Origin: Leuconostoc fallax KCTC 3537
Lineage (GTDB): Bacteria > Bacillota > Bacilli > Lactobacillales > Lactobacillaceae
Length of the DNA stretch: 64,000 nucleotides
Direction: 5' to 3'
Assembly (NCBI RefSeq): GCF_000165675.1
Contig: NZ_AEIZ01000015.1
Span: 186,001-250,000, forward strand
Part shown: positions 36,048 through 47,305 of the stretch, piece by piece
How positions within the stretch are numbered: the stretch's first letter is position 1
Layout of the letters: each line of letters starts with the position of its first letter
Notes under the pieces: model-generated
The model's database searches: none
The model's input: only the letters and a program-made list of their open reading frames with translations
Told to the model about the DNA's origin: nothing
Position numbers and translations under genes: made by a program

Positions 36048-37124
36048 CTATCCTTCCATAATCGTTTTAAGTGTGCTGGCGTCAAGCTGTTGCGCAATCG
36101 CTACTACCAACGCTTTTGCCGCTTCAAAATCTTTAATCGACCATACAGTCTGGTGTGTATGAATATAGCGAGAAGCCACTCCTAAGGCCACGCTAGGTAT
36201 TCCAGTTAATTCACTTTGCGCAGCGGCAGCATCTGTTCCACCCTTAGACACAAAATATTGGTACGGAATATGATAATCAGATGCAATATCTAATAAGAAC
36301 TCTTTTAATCTCACAGGCATAATCACACTAGGATCAAAAACACGAATTAATGTGCCTTGATCAAGAACACCTTGAGTACCTTGAGCACTTCTTGTATCAT
36401 CGGCTGCACTTGAATCAATAGCAAAGAATATATCTGGTTTCATTAAATTAACCGCGCCATGTGCTCCCCGCAAGCCAACCTCTTCTTGAACATCAGCACC
36501 CATAATTAAAGTATTTGGTGTTACTTCATTTTTTAGCGTCTCAAGCGCTTCTAAAACCGTCACGACACCGAAACGATTATCCCAAGCCTTGCTCATTACA
36601 CGTTTTTGATTAGCTGTCATAACGGTTTCAACTTTTGGCACAATAAAATCACCCACACGGACACCAAAAGCATCTGCTTCTTTATTATCCATAAAGCCCG
36701 CATCAAATAAAATATTATCGATAGTCGGTACGCCGGACTGATTTGCATTGCCTCGTAATAAATGAGGCGAAACAGAGCTTGATACAATAGGATACGCACC
36801 TGATCGCGTAAATAATGTAAAACGTTGTGAACTAACGACTGTTGGATTCCACCCACCAATTGGCGTGACTTGTAATGCACCACTCGGTAGAATTTGCGTT
36901 ACAATGAAACCGACCTCATCTAAGTGCGCAGCAAACATTACGCGAGGTGCTTTGGGATTATCATGATGTTTGACACCAAAGATACCACCTAAGCCTTCAC
37001 TTTTTATGTCATCAACTAATGGTGCTAAATCTTGCTTAAATTGTTGCCGTACCATAAATTCCTGGCCAGATGTACCTTGTAATTCAGTATATTTTTTAAT
37101 ACGTTGCCATGTTTTATTGTTCAT
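36048..37124 (-). CDS. M42 family aminopeptidase (glutamyl aminopeptidase-like)
   Basis: Cytoplasmic zinc peptidase, 358 residues. Metal-site motifs in order are AAHLDEVGF, SKAWDNRFG, VQEEVGLRGA, FAIDSSAADD and SKGGTDAAAAQ. It trims peptides for amino acid supply. ATG 37124 with AGGTGTGAT upstream. Confidence 0.93.
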   Translation of the reverse strand: MNNKTWQRIKKYTELQGTSGQEFMVRQQFKQDLAPLVDDIKSEGLGGIFGVKHHDNPKAPRVMFAAHLDEVGFIVTQILPSGALQVTPIGGWNPTVVSSQRFTLFTRSGAYPIVSSSVSPHLLRGNANQSGVPTIDNILFDAGFMDNKEADAFGVRVGDFIVPKVETVMTANQKRVMSKAWDNRFGVVTVLEALETLKNEVTPNTLIMGADVQEEVGLRGAHGAVNLMKPDIFFAIDSSAADDTRSAQGTQGVLDQGTLIRVFDPSVIMPVRLKEFLLDIASDYHIPYQYFVSKGGTDAAAAQSELTGIPSVALGVASRYIHTHQTVWSIKDFEAAKALVVAIAQQLDASTLKTIMEG

Positions 37125-37153
37125 ATCACACCTACTTGAATGATGCCTAGTCC

Positions 37154-37831
37154 CTACGACATTAAATAATGTCGCTCACTCATCTGAAAATCATCGTCAA
37201 AGTAATAAGCAATGGGTTCGCCATTACCAATTTCAAGGCCATCGATATCTTCATCACGAATTTCTTCTAATAATTTAATTAAGGCACGCAACGTCGAACC
37301 ATGCGCAACCACCAGTTGATTTTTACCATCTCTTAATGCTGGTGCAATCACGTCTTGCCAATAAGGTAATAGGCGCGCACTTGCCATTGAAAGGCTTTCA
37401 CCTAATGGTTCTTCAATATGGCGATATCGGCGTTCATGTATTAAATCATCTGTTGATAACAAAGGGGGAATTGCCGTATAACTTCTACGCCATAACGCAA
37501 CCTGAGATTTGCCATAAAATTCACGTGCATCATCTTTATTTTTCCCGCGTAACGCGCCATAATGCCGTTCATTCAAACGCCAGGACTTATTAACAGGTAA
37601 CCATAACTGATGAATATCTTCTAATATAACGTTACTTGTACTAATCGCACGCTTTAATAAAGACGTATGTACCCCATCAAATAAAATACCTGCATGCTGT
37701 AATGTTAGGCCAACTTGATGTGCTTGTTGGTACCCTTTGGGTGTCAACGGTACATCACTCCAACCCGTAAACTCATTATCACGGTTAGCTGTTGACTCAC
37801 CATGCCGTACAATTACAAGTGTTGCTGCCAT
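37154..37831 (-). CDS. gpmA: 2,3-bisphosphoglycerate-dependent phosphoglycerate mutase
   Basis: Glycolytic enzyme (3-phosphoglycerate to 2-phosphoglycerate), 225 residues. [34 protein letters not shown] and [11 protein letters not shown] contain the catalytic His and Arg residues. AAGGAGT lies upstream of ATG 37831. Confidence 0.95.
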   Translation of the reverse strand: MAATLVIVRHGESTANRDNEFTGWSDVPLTPKGYQQAHQVGLTLQHAGILFDGVHTSLLKRAISTSNVILEDIHQLWLPVNKSWRLNERHYGALRGKNKDDAREFYGKSQVALWRRSYTAIPPLLSTDDLIHERRYRHIEEPLGESLSMASARLLPYWQDVIAPALRDGKNQLVVAHGSTLRALIKLLEEIRDEDIDGLEIGNGEPIAYYFDDDFQMSERHYLMS

Positions 37832-37860
37832 ATTCCAACTCCTTTTTGATGGTTATTCCT

Positions 37861-37889
37861 ATTATAGCAATAATTTTTGACAAATTAAG
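37861..37889 (-). promoter_or_regulatory. Promoter of gpmA
   Basis: Minus strand TTAATT, 17 bases, perfect TATAAT (37861-37866), about 30 bases before the gpmA start. Confidence 0.55.
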
Positions 37890-37958
37890 CAAACAAACTA
37901 GGCAATCGTTTCTTTTCGTTTACAATGATTCTCGGACTATTTTTGGGAGAATACACAT

Positions 37959-39319
37959 ATGCAAGATTTAACACGTGGCAATGCCGCAAAACAAATACTC
38001 TTCTTTACCATACCTTTAGTGATTGGTAATTTATTTCAACAACTTTATAATTTTTCAGACACATTAATCGTTGGACAAACCTTAGGTGTTAAAGCACTTG
38101 CCGCTGTCGGTTCAACAGGTTCAATCATGTTCTTAGTCATCGGCTTTGTACAAGGTTTTACTGCGGGTCTTTCCATTATTACGGCGCAACGTTTTGGTGC
38201 ACAAGATTTACCAGAAGTTAAAAAAGCATGGCAAGTACACTAATAGTTTCAGCTATCGGAACCGTTGTTGTGACTACTGTCAGCTTAATAGCAGTCTATC
38301 CACTACTCAAAATCATGCAAACACCCGATGACATATTTAATAACGCGTTAACATTCATCGGTATTATTTTAGCCGGCCTTTTCTCGACTATGGCTTATAA
38401 CGTTACAGCCAATGTTATGCGAGCCGTTGGTGATTCTCGCTCACCACTTATTTATCTTATTATTAGTATGTTTGTCAATGTTGGGTTAGAATTGCTCTTC
38501 ATTCTTGTCTTCAAATGGGGTGTCGCTGGTGCTGCATTGGCCACTGTCATTGCCCAGACATTATCTGCTGTTCTTAGCTTTTGGCATATTTATCGTTTCA
38601 TACCTATGTTGCAAATTAGAAAGTCCGATTTAAAATGGGACTTCCAAGATATCAAAGTGCATCTCAACGCGGCGTTACCAATGGGATTTCAAAGTTCAAT
38701 TGTAGCCATTGGTGCCTTGGTACTACAAGGTGCGTTAAACACATTAGGTACCGATGCCGTAGCGGCAACAACAGCTGCTCAACGCATTGACCAAGTTGCA
38801 ACATTACCATTAATGTCGTTTGGTATTACAATGGCAACTTTCGTTGCTCAAAACTATGGTGCTCAGCAGTACCAACGCATACTTGACGGTGTTAAACAAT
38901 CATTAATCATGACCATTAGTTTAGCCATTATCCTAGGTGCCTTAGAGATCACATTTGGTCATTTCCTTGTTGCATTATTTGTCGGTCGTGGTCAACATGC
39001 TGTCTTAAACTTAGCGCAACAATACTTCTGGGCAAACGGTACGTTCTACTTCTTCTTATCCGCCCTCTTCATTATTCGCTATGTCCTACAAGGGTTAAAC
39101 GATGCCAAAACACCAACATATGCAGGTGTAGCTGAACTTGTTATGCGTGCGATCACTGCAATTGTGTTGGTCGGACCATTCGGATTCTTTGGTGCTAGTT
39201 TAGCAAATGTCTTAGCATGGGTTGGTTCTCTTGCAGTGATGATTCCTTCTTATCTTAAAATAGTTAATAGTTTAAGAACCAAAATATCTTATCAAAAAAC
39301 GAACAATCAAGAATTATAA
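37959..39319 (+). CDS. MATE family efflux transporter, frame broken once
   Basis: Multidrug/toxin extrusion transporter of about 450 residues with twelve membrane helices. The N-terminus NAAKQILFFTIPLVIGNLFQ and QLYNFSDTLIVGQTLG are typical. One base is missing in the run 38220-38225; with it the reading is EVKKSMASTLIVSAIG. The second half contains QAINTLGTDAVAA-like sequence. Starts ATG 37959 with GGGAGA upstream. Confidence 0.88.
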
Positions 39320-39466
39320 TTCGTCTTTAAACCGTTTTCAATACATCACAATCGTAGTTATCTAACAAATAGTACGTTTTCATCACGTAATATGATTTAA
39401 TTTCGTTTAAATGACTGCTAAACTTAAATACGTACACAGTGTGTAACTATCTTTTGGGAGGCAATC

Positions 39467-40773
39467 ATGGAGTCGATTGCAAATTATTTTAAATTAGATG
39501 AACTTCAAACCAATATTAAGACTGAACTCGTGGCCGGTATTACGACTTTCGTTTCGATGGCTTATATTTTGTTTGTTAATCCATCAGTTCTAGGCGCTGC
39601 CGGAATGGATCAAGGTGCTGTATTCACAGCCACAGCCATTGCAGCAGCAATTGCCACTATTTTCATGGGTATTGTCGCTAAGTACCCGATTGCTATTGCG
39701 CCTGGTTTGGGCGTTAATGCATTTTTCTCCTACTCTGTTGTGATTGGTATGGGTGTTAAATGGCAAACAGCGATGGCCGGTGTTTTAGTGGCTGCCATTA
39801 TCTTCTTGATTTTAACATTATTTAAAATTCGAGAAAAATTATTAACATTATTCCACAAAATTTGAAATTAGCTATTGCTGCCGGAATTGGATTATTTATT
39901 GCCTTCATCGGTTTGCATGAAGCTGGATTGATTGTTGCCAACAAAGATACAATGGTGAGCTTAGGGCATTTAACTACCCCAACCGCGTTGTTATCAATCT
40001 TTGGTATTATTATTACTTTCATCTTAATGAGCCGTCGTACACCAGCAGCTATTTTCATTGGTATGGTAGTAACAGCTATTGTTGGTATTATTTTCGGCCT
40101 AATTAAATTACCCAGTGCTTTAATTTCTCCGGCACCATCTCTAGCACCAACATTCGGTCAGTCACTGTTGCATATTGGCGATATTAATTCCGTTCAATTG
40201 TTTATTGTTGTTCTAACTTTCTTGCTAGTTACTTTCTTTGATACAGCTGGTACAATGATTGGCTTAGCTACTCAAGCTGGATTCATGAAGAATAATGAAA
40301 TGCCCCGTGCGGGTAAGGCCTTAATGGCCGATGCTGTTGGTATGACCGCTGGTGCTATTTTAGGTACATCACCTACCTCTGCATATGTTGAATCTTCATC
40401 TGGTATTGCTGTAGGTGGCCGTTCTGGATTAACAAGTGTTTTCACTGGTATCTTCTTCATTTTCGCCTTGATGTTTTCACCATTATTAACTGTCGTAACG
40501 TCACAAGTCACTGCCCCAGCTTTGGTTGTTGTGGGGGTATTGATGGCACAAAATCTTCGTCAAATTGATTGGAATGATCTTGCAGTTGCCGCTCCTGCAT
40601 TCCTTATTGTCATTGGTATGCCATTAACTTATTCAATTTCTGATGGTATTGCACTTGGTTTTATTCTTTATCCCATTACTATGATTGCAACTGGTCGTGG
40701 TAAAAAAGTTCATCCATTGATGTATGTATTAGCTGTCATTTTCATTATTTTCCTCGTCATTATTGCACATTAA
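39467..40773 (+). CDS. NCS2 family purine permease (guanine/hypoxanthine type), frame broken once
   Basis: Uptake of purine bases by proton symport, about 435 residues with many membrane helices. AzgA/PbuG-like motifs are AGITTFVSMAYILFVNPSVL, APGLGVNAFFSY and VTFFDTAGTMIGLATQAG. One base is missing in the run 39834-39838; with it the reading is REKIINIIPQNLKLAIAAG. GGGAGG lies before ATG 39467. No purine riboswitch was seen upstream. Confidence 0.9.
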
Positions 40774-40782
40774 ATAGCATAA

Positions 40783-40823
40783 AAATAACGCCGCTACTCA
40801 AGATAAGTAGTGGCGTTATTTTT
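40783..40823. terminator. Bidirectional terminator between the permease and 40822
   Basis: AAATAACGCCGCTACT pairs with AGTAGTGGCGTTATTT, with T runs on both sides. It serves the convergent genes on both strands. Confidence 0.9.
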
Positions 40824-41754
40824 ATACTGTTGTAAATACTTCACGATGATCATTAATACCAACTTGATTTTGCCAGTCATTATACCATTTTCCCAAAAAT
40901 GGGAATACTTGTATCAGTGTAAAAAAAGTTGTGTCTGGTGTTAAATGTGTTAAATCATAATACCAATGTGAGTGCCCTTCTTGATCACGTTCATGAATAA
41001 TGGAAAGTCTACCATCTTCAAAATCGATATAAGCCCCCTCATTTTGATCATCCGATAATAGTCGTAAAACAAATCCAGAATGTGCAGCCTGTATAAATAA
41101 GCTATCAAATACTTCTGTTGTGAGATCTAACTGACGCATTTCTAAGCGTTCGGCGTTATTGACATTCAAATAATGAATATCAGTATCATACCCAAGTTGC
41201 TCGAGTTGATGGCCGATTAAAAATAAATGCTGCTGAAATTGTAGTAGTGTCTTCACACCAGCAAGCTGCGCTGCGTTAGATTGCATTAACATCGCTAATT
41301 CCGTCGTATCAATATAAAATCGCTTCTGATAAATATCCCAATAGGCTACACGTAAATTATATGTATCTTCTTCTAAATAGAATCCACCAGCTGCCAATGG
41401 TGCTTTAACGAAACGAAATTCTGCATTGGACCATTCTTTAAAATGTAATATCGTTGTTTTTTGTCCTTGTGGCATTAACACATTAATATCCAAAGTTGAC
41501 GTACTCTTCATCAATTGCGCAAAAACCACACTCACCCAGTGCGTCGTTGCATACCAGAAGCGATTGTCCATTCGTAACATTTCGGATTCGTGGCTGTCAA
41601 AAGATAGAATACCTTCCAACATGCCTAAAGATTCTGTGACATTGGTCGATTGAGAGAGTGCTGTAATATATTCACTAAAACGCGAAAATACCTTTAAATC
41701 TTTGCGCAATTGTTGTGCATATTCTTTTGTATTAAAATAATTGAGCTGTGACAT
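40822..41754 (-). CDS. Unrecognised protein, 310 residues
   Basis: I cannot name it. It is soluble, alpha/beta, with aromatic-rich stretches such as RMDNRFWYATTHWVSV and WYYDLTHLTPDTTFF. It directly follows a second unrecognised gene with a coiled-coil end (2 bases apart), so the two probably act as a pair. It sits upstream of glnA in the gene order. Confidence 0.75.
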   Translation of the reverse strand: MSQLNYFNTKEYAQQLRKDLKVFSRFSEYITALSQSTNVTESLGMLEGILSFDSHESEMLRMDNRFWYATTHWVSVVFAQLMKSTSTLDINVLMPQGQKTTILHFKEWSNAEFRFVKAPLAAGGFYLEEDTYNLRVAYWDIYQKRFYIDTTELAMLMQSNAAQLAGVKTLLQFQQHLFLIGHQLEQLGYDTDIHYLNVNNAERLEMRQLDLTTEVFDSLFIQAAHSGFVLRLLSDDQNEGAYIDFEDGRLSIIHERDQEGHSHWYYDLTHLTPDTTFFTLIQVFPFLGKWYNDWQNQVGINDHREVFTTV

Positions 41755-41755
41755 G

Positions 41756-42609
41756 TTACTTCTCTTTACCTAATAAATTTGCAATATAAGCACGATAAAT
41801 ATCATGCAAAGTTTGTTCAAAGGTAGCATAATCTGTAAACTTTTCAAGCACGACTTTTAATTCTAAATCAAGCAAGGTACTTTCTTTTTCTAATTCTAAT
41901 AGTTCATGTTGGTGCTCTTTTAATTTTTCTTCAACTGCTGGTACACGTTTCTCAGATGCAAGCAATAATTGGCGTTTCTTTTGTAGCTCATCACGCGTTT
42001 TTTGATCCGCACGATTCACAAAGAAACCTTTTTTATCCTCATGCAATTGTTCAATTTGATCGTCGATGACCCTGATTTCTAACTGTCGTTTCGTAGCATC
42101 ATCCAAAAACTCTGACAGTCCAACCATGATCTTATTAATTTCATCAATATCGGTATCATAAATTGACTGATCGTGTTCCAATTGACTCGTACGCCGTAAT
42201 TTATCAATTGCTTCTTCATTTAAATCAAAGCGAACATTAATAATATCTAAAACACCAATTTGCCGATGATTCCACCAATCTCCGATAAAAACACTATATG
42301 TTACTAATTCAGCATCTAAGGGATACAGCTCAAAAAAGGATAATAACTTTTAATATAAGCCAGTAAATCCGGCGCTAAAAATTGTGCAATACTAGCGCGA
42401 TTATCTTGTAATAAAAACGCTAAATTCTCCTGCGCGTCATCAGCTTGATCAGATTGTGTTACGTCATCATATCTTTGCTTATCTAATAAGCGATACAATG
42501 GTGCCAACTTTTCATTTTGAATAGCCTGCTGTACCTGACTCAAATAATCTATTTTTATACTCAACTGACCCTGTAATGCTTTTGATACCATTTGATGTGT
42601 TTCGTTCAC
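41756..42609 (-). CDS. Unrecognised protein with coiled-coil C-terminus, frame broken once
   Basis: Two frames (42316-42609 and 41756-42181) and the gap between them join if one base is added to the run 42332-42337; the middle then reads PFFELYPLDAELVTYSVFIG. The total is about 285 residues. The N-terminus is a helical domain, the middle an alpha/beta part (GDWWNHRQIGVLDIINVRFD) and the end a long coiled coil with many Glu, Lys and Gln. GTG 42609 with GGAGG 8 bases upstream is the start. It pairs with 40822. Confidence 0.65.
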
Positions 42610-42701
42610 TGCGAAGACCTCCACAACTGAGAAATTAAGTTTAGCATACGATATTTTTACGATAATTCATAGGCTATTAATGTATTTTTATTTTATTTTA
42701 T

Positions 42702-42734
42702 CAAAAATAAAAAGCCAACCGCTTAAGTTGACTT
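42702..42734 (-). terminator. Terminator after glnA
   Basis: On the minus strand GTCAAC and GTTGGC pair with a 7-base loop, followed by a T-rich tract. Confidence 0.7.
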
Positions 42735-42746
42735 CTTGTCTTTATT

Positions 42747-44093
42747 TTAATAATTTTCAAGATAAGTATCTGTTTCCCACTGTGTAACGAATTGACGGTA
42801 AGCAGCATACTCGATCTTTTTAGCTTCAGCAAACTTATCAATAATATGTTCACCGACAGCTGCACGAATCACTTTGTCATTTGACATTTCGCGAACCGCT
42901 GCTAACAATGTATCTGGCAAATCTGTAATACCAGCCTTTTCTCTTTCAACTTCATCCATCAAATAGATGTTCTTGTCAACTGAGGCACGTGGTTCCAAAT
43001 CATTGTCAATACCATCTAGACCAGCTGCTAGAATAGCTGCTAATGATGAGTAAGGATTGGCGGTTGGATCAACCGAGCGCAATTCCAATCGTGTTGAATT
43101 ACCACGAGAAGCTGGTACACGAACCATTGGTGAACGGTTAGATGCTGACCAGGCAACATATACTGGTGCCTCAAATCCTGGTGTTAAGCGCTTGTATGAG
43201 TTAACAGTTGGATTAGTCAATGCTGTAAAGGCAGTGGCATGCTTCAAAACACCGCCTAAGAAATTATAAGCCGTTTGAGATAGGCCCATTTCATCATCTG
43301 TATCTAAGAAAGCATTGCCATCCTTAGTGAACAAAGACATGTTAATATGCATACCTGAACCGTTAATACCAGCTACCGGCTTAGGCATGAATGTTGCGTA
43401 ATAACCATGCTTACGTGCAATCGTCTTCACAACAAGCTTGAACGTTTGGATATTATCAGCTGCTTCTAAGGCATTAGCATACTTAAAGTCAACTTCATGT
43501 TGTCCTTCAGCCACTTCGTGGTGCGCTGCTTCCACTTCAAAGCCCATGTCTTCAAGCGTTAATACGATGTCACGACGAACATTTTCACCCAAATCCAACG
43601 GTGCCAAATCAAAGTAACCACCCTTATCATTTAGCTTCTGTGTGATTTTGCCATTGTCATCTAATTTAAATAGGAAAAATTCTGGCTCAGTTCCGATGTT
43701 AAATGATGTGAAGCCCTCATCTTTAGCTTTTTCTAACAAACGGCGCAAAGCATAACGTGGGTCACCGGCGAATGGCTGACGATCTGAAGTGTAGATATCT
43801 GCAATTAAGCGTGCCACTTTACCACCATGAGAATCAGTTTCCCAAGGGAAAATCATAAATGTGGATAGATCAGGGTACAAATACATATCAGATTCGTTAA
43901 TTCGCACAAATCCTTCGATAGATGACCCATCAAACATCATGTTGTTATCCAACACTTTATCCAACTGTGAAATAGGTACTTCAACGTTTTTAACTGCACC
44001 TAGAACATCTGTAAATGTTACACGAATGAATTCCACATTTTCATCTAAAACGATTTGCTTGATTTCTTCTTTGGTAAATGACTTACGTGCCAT
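42747..44093 (-). CDS. glnA: Glutamine synthetase, type I
   Basis: Makes glutamine from glutamate, ammonia and ATP. 448 residues from ATG 44093 ([19 protein letters not shown]), GGGAG just upstream; the frame further up is not coding. Motifs are [23 protein letters not shown] and [19 protein letters not shown] (ATP and metal sites). It lies after glnR, and the two are one operon under GlnR control. Confidence 0.97.
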   Translation of the reverse strand: MARKSFTKEEIKQIVLDENVEFIRVTFTDVLGAVKNVEVPISQLDKVLDNNMMFDGSSIEGFVRINESDMYLYPDLSTFMIFPWETDSHGGKVARLIADIYTSDRQPFAGDPRYALRRLLEKAKDEGFTSFNIGTEPEFFLFKLDDNGKITQKLNDKGGYFDLAPLDLGENVRRDIVLTLEDMGFEVEAAHHEVAEGQHEVDFKYANALEAADNIQTFKLVVKTIARKHGYYATFMPKPVAGINGSGMHINMSLFTKDGNAFLDTDDEMGLSQTAYNFLGGVLKHATAFTALTNPTVNSYKRLTPGFEAPVYVAWSASNRSPMVRVPASRGNSTRLELRSVDPTANPYSSLAAILAAGLDGIDNDLEPRASVDKNIYLMDEVEREKAGITDLPDTLLAAVREMSNDKVIRAAVGEHIIDKFAEAKKIEYAAYRQFVTQWETDTYLENY

Positions 44094-44106
44094 ACTGCTC
44101 CCTTTC

Positions 44107-44445
44107 TTACTTAACACCAAAACGGCCAATCTTTGCGAATTCACTTTGAAGTGAACGTCGTAAAGCATCCTGTGAATTATGTTTTTCTTGTGCTTTGCGT
44201 TGCTGCTTTGCAAATATCTCTTGGATGTCCTTAATTGAATCACCAGCTTCCAAATAATCTTTGATTTTTAGTAGCTGATCAACATCATACAATGAAAAGC
44301 GACGCTGTCCACCTTTACCACGTTCTGGGTGCACTAGATTATTTTTCTCATAATAACGAATTTGCCGGTCTGTCAACAGCGTTAACTCTCGAACAGTACC
44401 AATCGGTAAAATAGCTAAATTCCGCCTCAATTCACGTTCGCTCAT
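44107..44445 (-). CDS. glnR: MerR-family repressor of glnRA
   Basis: 112 residues from ATG 44445 ([20 protein letters not shown]), GGAGG upstream. The DNA-binding domain has [15 protein letters not shown] and [15 protein letters not shown], as in GlnR/TnrA. The glnR-glnA pair with a GlnR box ahead is autoregulated and senses glutamine through GlnA. Confidence 0.94.
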   Translation of the reverse strand: MSERELRRNLAILPIGTVRELTLLTDRQIRYYEKNNLVHPERGKGGQRRFSLYDVDQLLKIKDYLEAGDSIKDIQEIFAKQQRKAQEKHNSQDALRRSLQSEFAKIGRFGVK

Positions 44446-44506
44446 GCAACAACCTCCGCTCAACATACTTATATTGTAACGTTTAGCTCTATTAAAAGCG
44501 AATTTG

Positions 44507-44523
44507 TGTTAGATTTCCTGACA
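44507..44523 (-). promoter_or_regulatory. GlnR box
   Basis: TGTCA-n7-TAACA matches the GlnR/TnrA consensus TGTnA-n7-TnACA exactly. It lies just after the polA stop and before a TACAAT -10 (44473-44478) of the glnR promoter. Confidence 0.85.
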
Positions 44524-44525
44524 TC

Positions 44526-47216
44526 TCATTTAGCGCTATACCAATTACTACCATGTCGGCTTTCCACCTTTAGCGGTACATCTAACGCAACAGCTGAATC
44601 CATAACTTGCGGAACAATCTCTTCTAATTCAGGGATTTCACTCGTTGGTGCTTCAAATATCAATTCATCGTGTACTTGAAGTAGCATACGTGCTTGCAAA
44701 TGATGTTCATGCAACACCTGATTCATTTTAATCATTGCAATTTTAATAATATCAGCTGCAGACCCTTGAATAGGTGTATTCATCGCTGTTCGTTCCGCAA
44801 AGCTTCGGCGATTAAAGTTTTTAGCATGAATATCAGGTAAGTATCGCCGACGTTTGGCAAGTGTTTCAACATAACCTTGTTCATGGGCTAACGTTTTCGC
44901 ATTTTCCATCCACTCATGAACCTGCGGGAATTTTTCGAAATACGTATCGATAAAGCGCTTAGCTTCAGCTCGTGAAATACCTAGATTATTTGATAAGCCA
45001 AAATCAGAAATGCCATAAACAATACCAAAATTCACAGCTTTAGCTGCACGACGCTGCAATGATGTAATTGGTGCGTCATCATTAAGTCCAAATACCGCTC
45101 GTGCTGTTTCTGAATGAATATCCTCGTCATTTAAGAAAGCGCGTTGCAAATTTTTATCACCTGTCATATGCGCTAAAACACGCAATTCAATTTGTGAGTA
45201 GTCGGCACCAAATATTTGCCAATTGGGTTCGCTAGGTACAAAAGCTTTTCGAATTTGTCGACCAGCTTCTGTACGCATTGGTATATTTTGTAAATTAGGA
45301 TCAACACTCGATAAACGCCCAGTTTGTGTCAGCGTTTGTAAGTAACGAGTGTGTATTTTACTATCTTGACGATAGACTACTGCCAGCAAACCATCAATAT
45401 AGGTTGATTTAAGCTTAGCCAATTGTCGATATTGCAAAATATACGCTACAATTGGTGCTTGATCAGCTAACTTTTCTAATACTTCCACTGCCGTTGAATA
45501 GCCTGTTTTTGTTCGCTTAATAACCGGCAATCCCATTTTTTCAAATAATAAAATACCTAATTGTTTGGGAGAATTAATATTAAATTCCTCCCCAGCTTCT
45601 TCATAAATTGCTTTTTCAACATCGACAATTTGCGCATCGAGGCTTTCACCCATTTCTTGCAGTTGATTCTGATCAACACGAATACCGGTATACTCCATAT
45701 CTGCTAACACACTTGCCAATGGCAGTTCGATATCTTGATACAACGCTAATTGTTCATGTTCTTTAAGTTGTACCATAACGGGTTCAATGAGTTGATTGAG
45801 TGTATCAGCTTTATGGGCAATGTGCATGAGCACACGACCTTCATCAGTCGGCACACTAAATTTTGCACCTTTACCATAAATATCCTCATCCAATTGGAGA
45901 TAAATATCATACTTTTGTGCTAAAGTAGCTAACTCTGCATTATTATCCGTTGTATCTAATAAATAAGCAGCAAGCAAAAAATCAAAAGTTGCGTTGCGCA
46001 ATTCAATATCTAATCGCTTGAATAATACACGTTGCGCTTTGACATTATAAACACGTTTTTCAACCGTTGGGCTTTCAATAATTGCCTTAATTTCAGGAGA
46101 CTGTAATAATGAAAAATCACGACTAGCAAAATAACCACGTTGTTCATCCCCAATGACAAAACCAATCATGTCATCTGTATGATAATTATCACCCGCTATT
46201 TCAATATGCAAAGCAACTTGATGCCCTAATTCGGTCACCGCATGTAAATTATTACTTTGCAATATCGTTAAAGACAAATTATCTTCAACTTCACTTTGAT
46301 CTTCACTACCAAGTTGACCAGATTTTTTGAGTGCCCTGATTTTAGCCAATTGTTGTTTAAAATCTAACGTTTCATAAAATGGAATTAAACGGTCAAAATC
46401 AATACCACGATATTCAAATTCTGCTAACGGCAATGCCATATCCGCATCAGTTAAAATCGTCGCTAACTTTCGAGAACAAAAAGCTTGATCTCGATCTTTA
46501 ATTAAGTTTTCCTTCATTTTAGATGCTTTCATTTGATCAATATTAGCATATAAATGATCTAAATCTTGATACTGAGCCAACAACTTTAACGCTGTTTTTT
46601 CACCAATTTTGGTAACACCAGGATAGTTATCTGATGTATCGCCAGTCAGTGCCTTCATCTCAATAATTTGTTGTGGCGTTAAGCCATTATATTTTTCCGC
46701 AATATATTCTGGTGTAAAGCGTTCAATTTCAGTCACACCCTTTTTGGTCACATTAACGGTAATATTATCTGTGGCTAACTGCGTTAAATCGCGATCGCCG
46801 GTAACAATGGTCACAGAATAACCTAATGCTTCCCCTTCACGACTAAACGTTCCAATAATATCATCTGCTTCCAAGCCATGCTGTTCATAGTTACGTAGGC
46901 CATGAAAAGCAACCATTTCACGCATATAAGGTAGTTGTTCAGCTAGTTCCGTTGGCGTCTTCGCACGTCCGGACTTATATTCTGAATATAGTTCACCTCG
47001 AAAGGTACTCTTACCGCTATCCGCATCCCAAGCAACAACAGCATAGTCAGGTGACATAGGATCCACAATCTGATCCATAAAATTATTGAAAGCCACCAAG
47101 GCATTGGTGTGCAAGCCATCATGAGTTACCATACGGTCTAATTGCTTATACATCGCATAAAATGCACGATAAGCTAAGGAATTGCCATCTATTAAGAGTA
47201 GTGTCGGTTTGGTCAT
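44526..47216 (-). CDS. polA: DNA polymerase I
   Basis: Repair and Okazaki fragment polymerase, 896 residues. The 5'-3' exonuclease domain is at the start (LLLIDGNSLAYRAFYAM, AWDADSGKSTFRGELYSEYK). The middle is a degenerate 3'-5' exonuclease domain that lacks the usual catalytic aspartates. The polymerase domain has GADYSQIELRVLAHM, AAKAVNFGIVYGIS and LLQVHDELIFEAP. Ends next to the GlnR box. Confidence 0.97.
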   Translation of the reverse strand: MTKPTLLLIDGNSLAYRAFYAMYKQLDRMVTHDGLHTNALVAFNNFMDQIVDPMSPDYAVVAWDADSGKSTFRGELYSEYKSGRAKTPTELAEQLPYMREMVAFHGLRNYEQHGLEADDIIGTFSREGEALGYSVTIVTGDRDLTQLATDNITVNVTKKGVTEIERFTPEYIAEKYNGLTPQQIIEMKALTGDTSDNYPGVTKIGEKTALKLLAQYQDLDHLYANIDQMKASKMKENLIKDRDQAFCSRKLATILTDADMALPLAEFEYRGIDFDRLIPFYETLDFKQQLAKIRALKKSGQLGSEDQSEVEDNLSLTILQSNNLHAVTELGHQVALHIEIAGDNYHTDDMIGFVIGDEQRGYFASRDFSLLQSPEIKAIIESPTVEKRVYNVKAQRVLFKRLDIELRNATFDFLLAAYLLDTTDNNAELATLAQKYDIYLQLDEDIYGKGAKFSVPTDEGRVLMHIAHKADTLNQLIEPVMVQLKEHEQLALYQDIELPLASVLADMEYTGIRVDQNQLQEMGESLDAQIVDVEKAIYEEAGEEFNINSPKQLGILLFEKMGLPVIKRTKTGYSTAVEVLEKLADQAPIVAYILQYRQLAKLKSTYIDGLLAVVYRQDSKIHTRYLQTLTQTGRLSSVDPNLQNIPMRTEAGRQIRKAFVPSEPNWQIFGADYSQIELRVLAHMTGDKNLQRAFLNDEDIHSETARAVFGLNDDAPITSLQRRAAKAVNFGIVYGISDFGLSNNLGISRAEAKRFIDTYFEKFPQVHEWMENAKTLAHEQGYVETLAKRRRYLPDIHAKNFNRRSFAERTAMNTPIQGSAADIIKIAMIKMNQVLHEHHLQARMLLQVHDELIFEAPTSEIPELEEIVPQVMDSAVALDVPLKVESRHGSNWYSAK

Positions 47217-47270
47217 GTATTTCGCCTCATCTTTAGTCTGTTACATCTATTCTACCATTTAATTAATGTC

Positions 47271-47297
47271 AAAATAAAAGCTCGCCGAAGCGAGCCC
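47271..47297 (-). terminator. Terminator of the Bax-inhibitor gene
   Basis: GCTCGC-TTCG-GCGAGC followed by TTTTATTTT on the minus strand. Confidence 0.85.
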
Positions 47298-47305
47298 TTA
47301 AATCA

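Noticed and set aside
39320-39466. Purine riboswitch ahead of the purine permease
   Set aside because: The conserved loop and junction sequences of the purine aptamer were not found.
44094-44243. N-terminal extension of glutamine synthetase
   Set aside because: The extension covers the glnR end; MARKSF at 44093 has its own RBS and matches the usual start.
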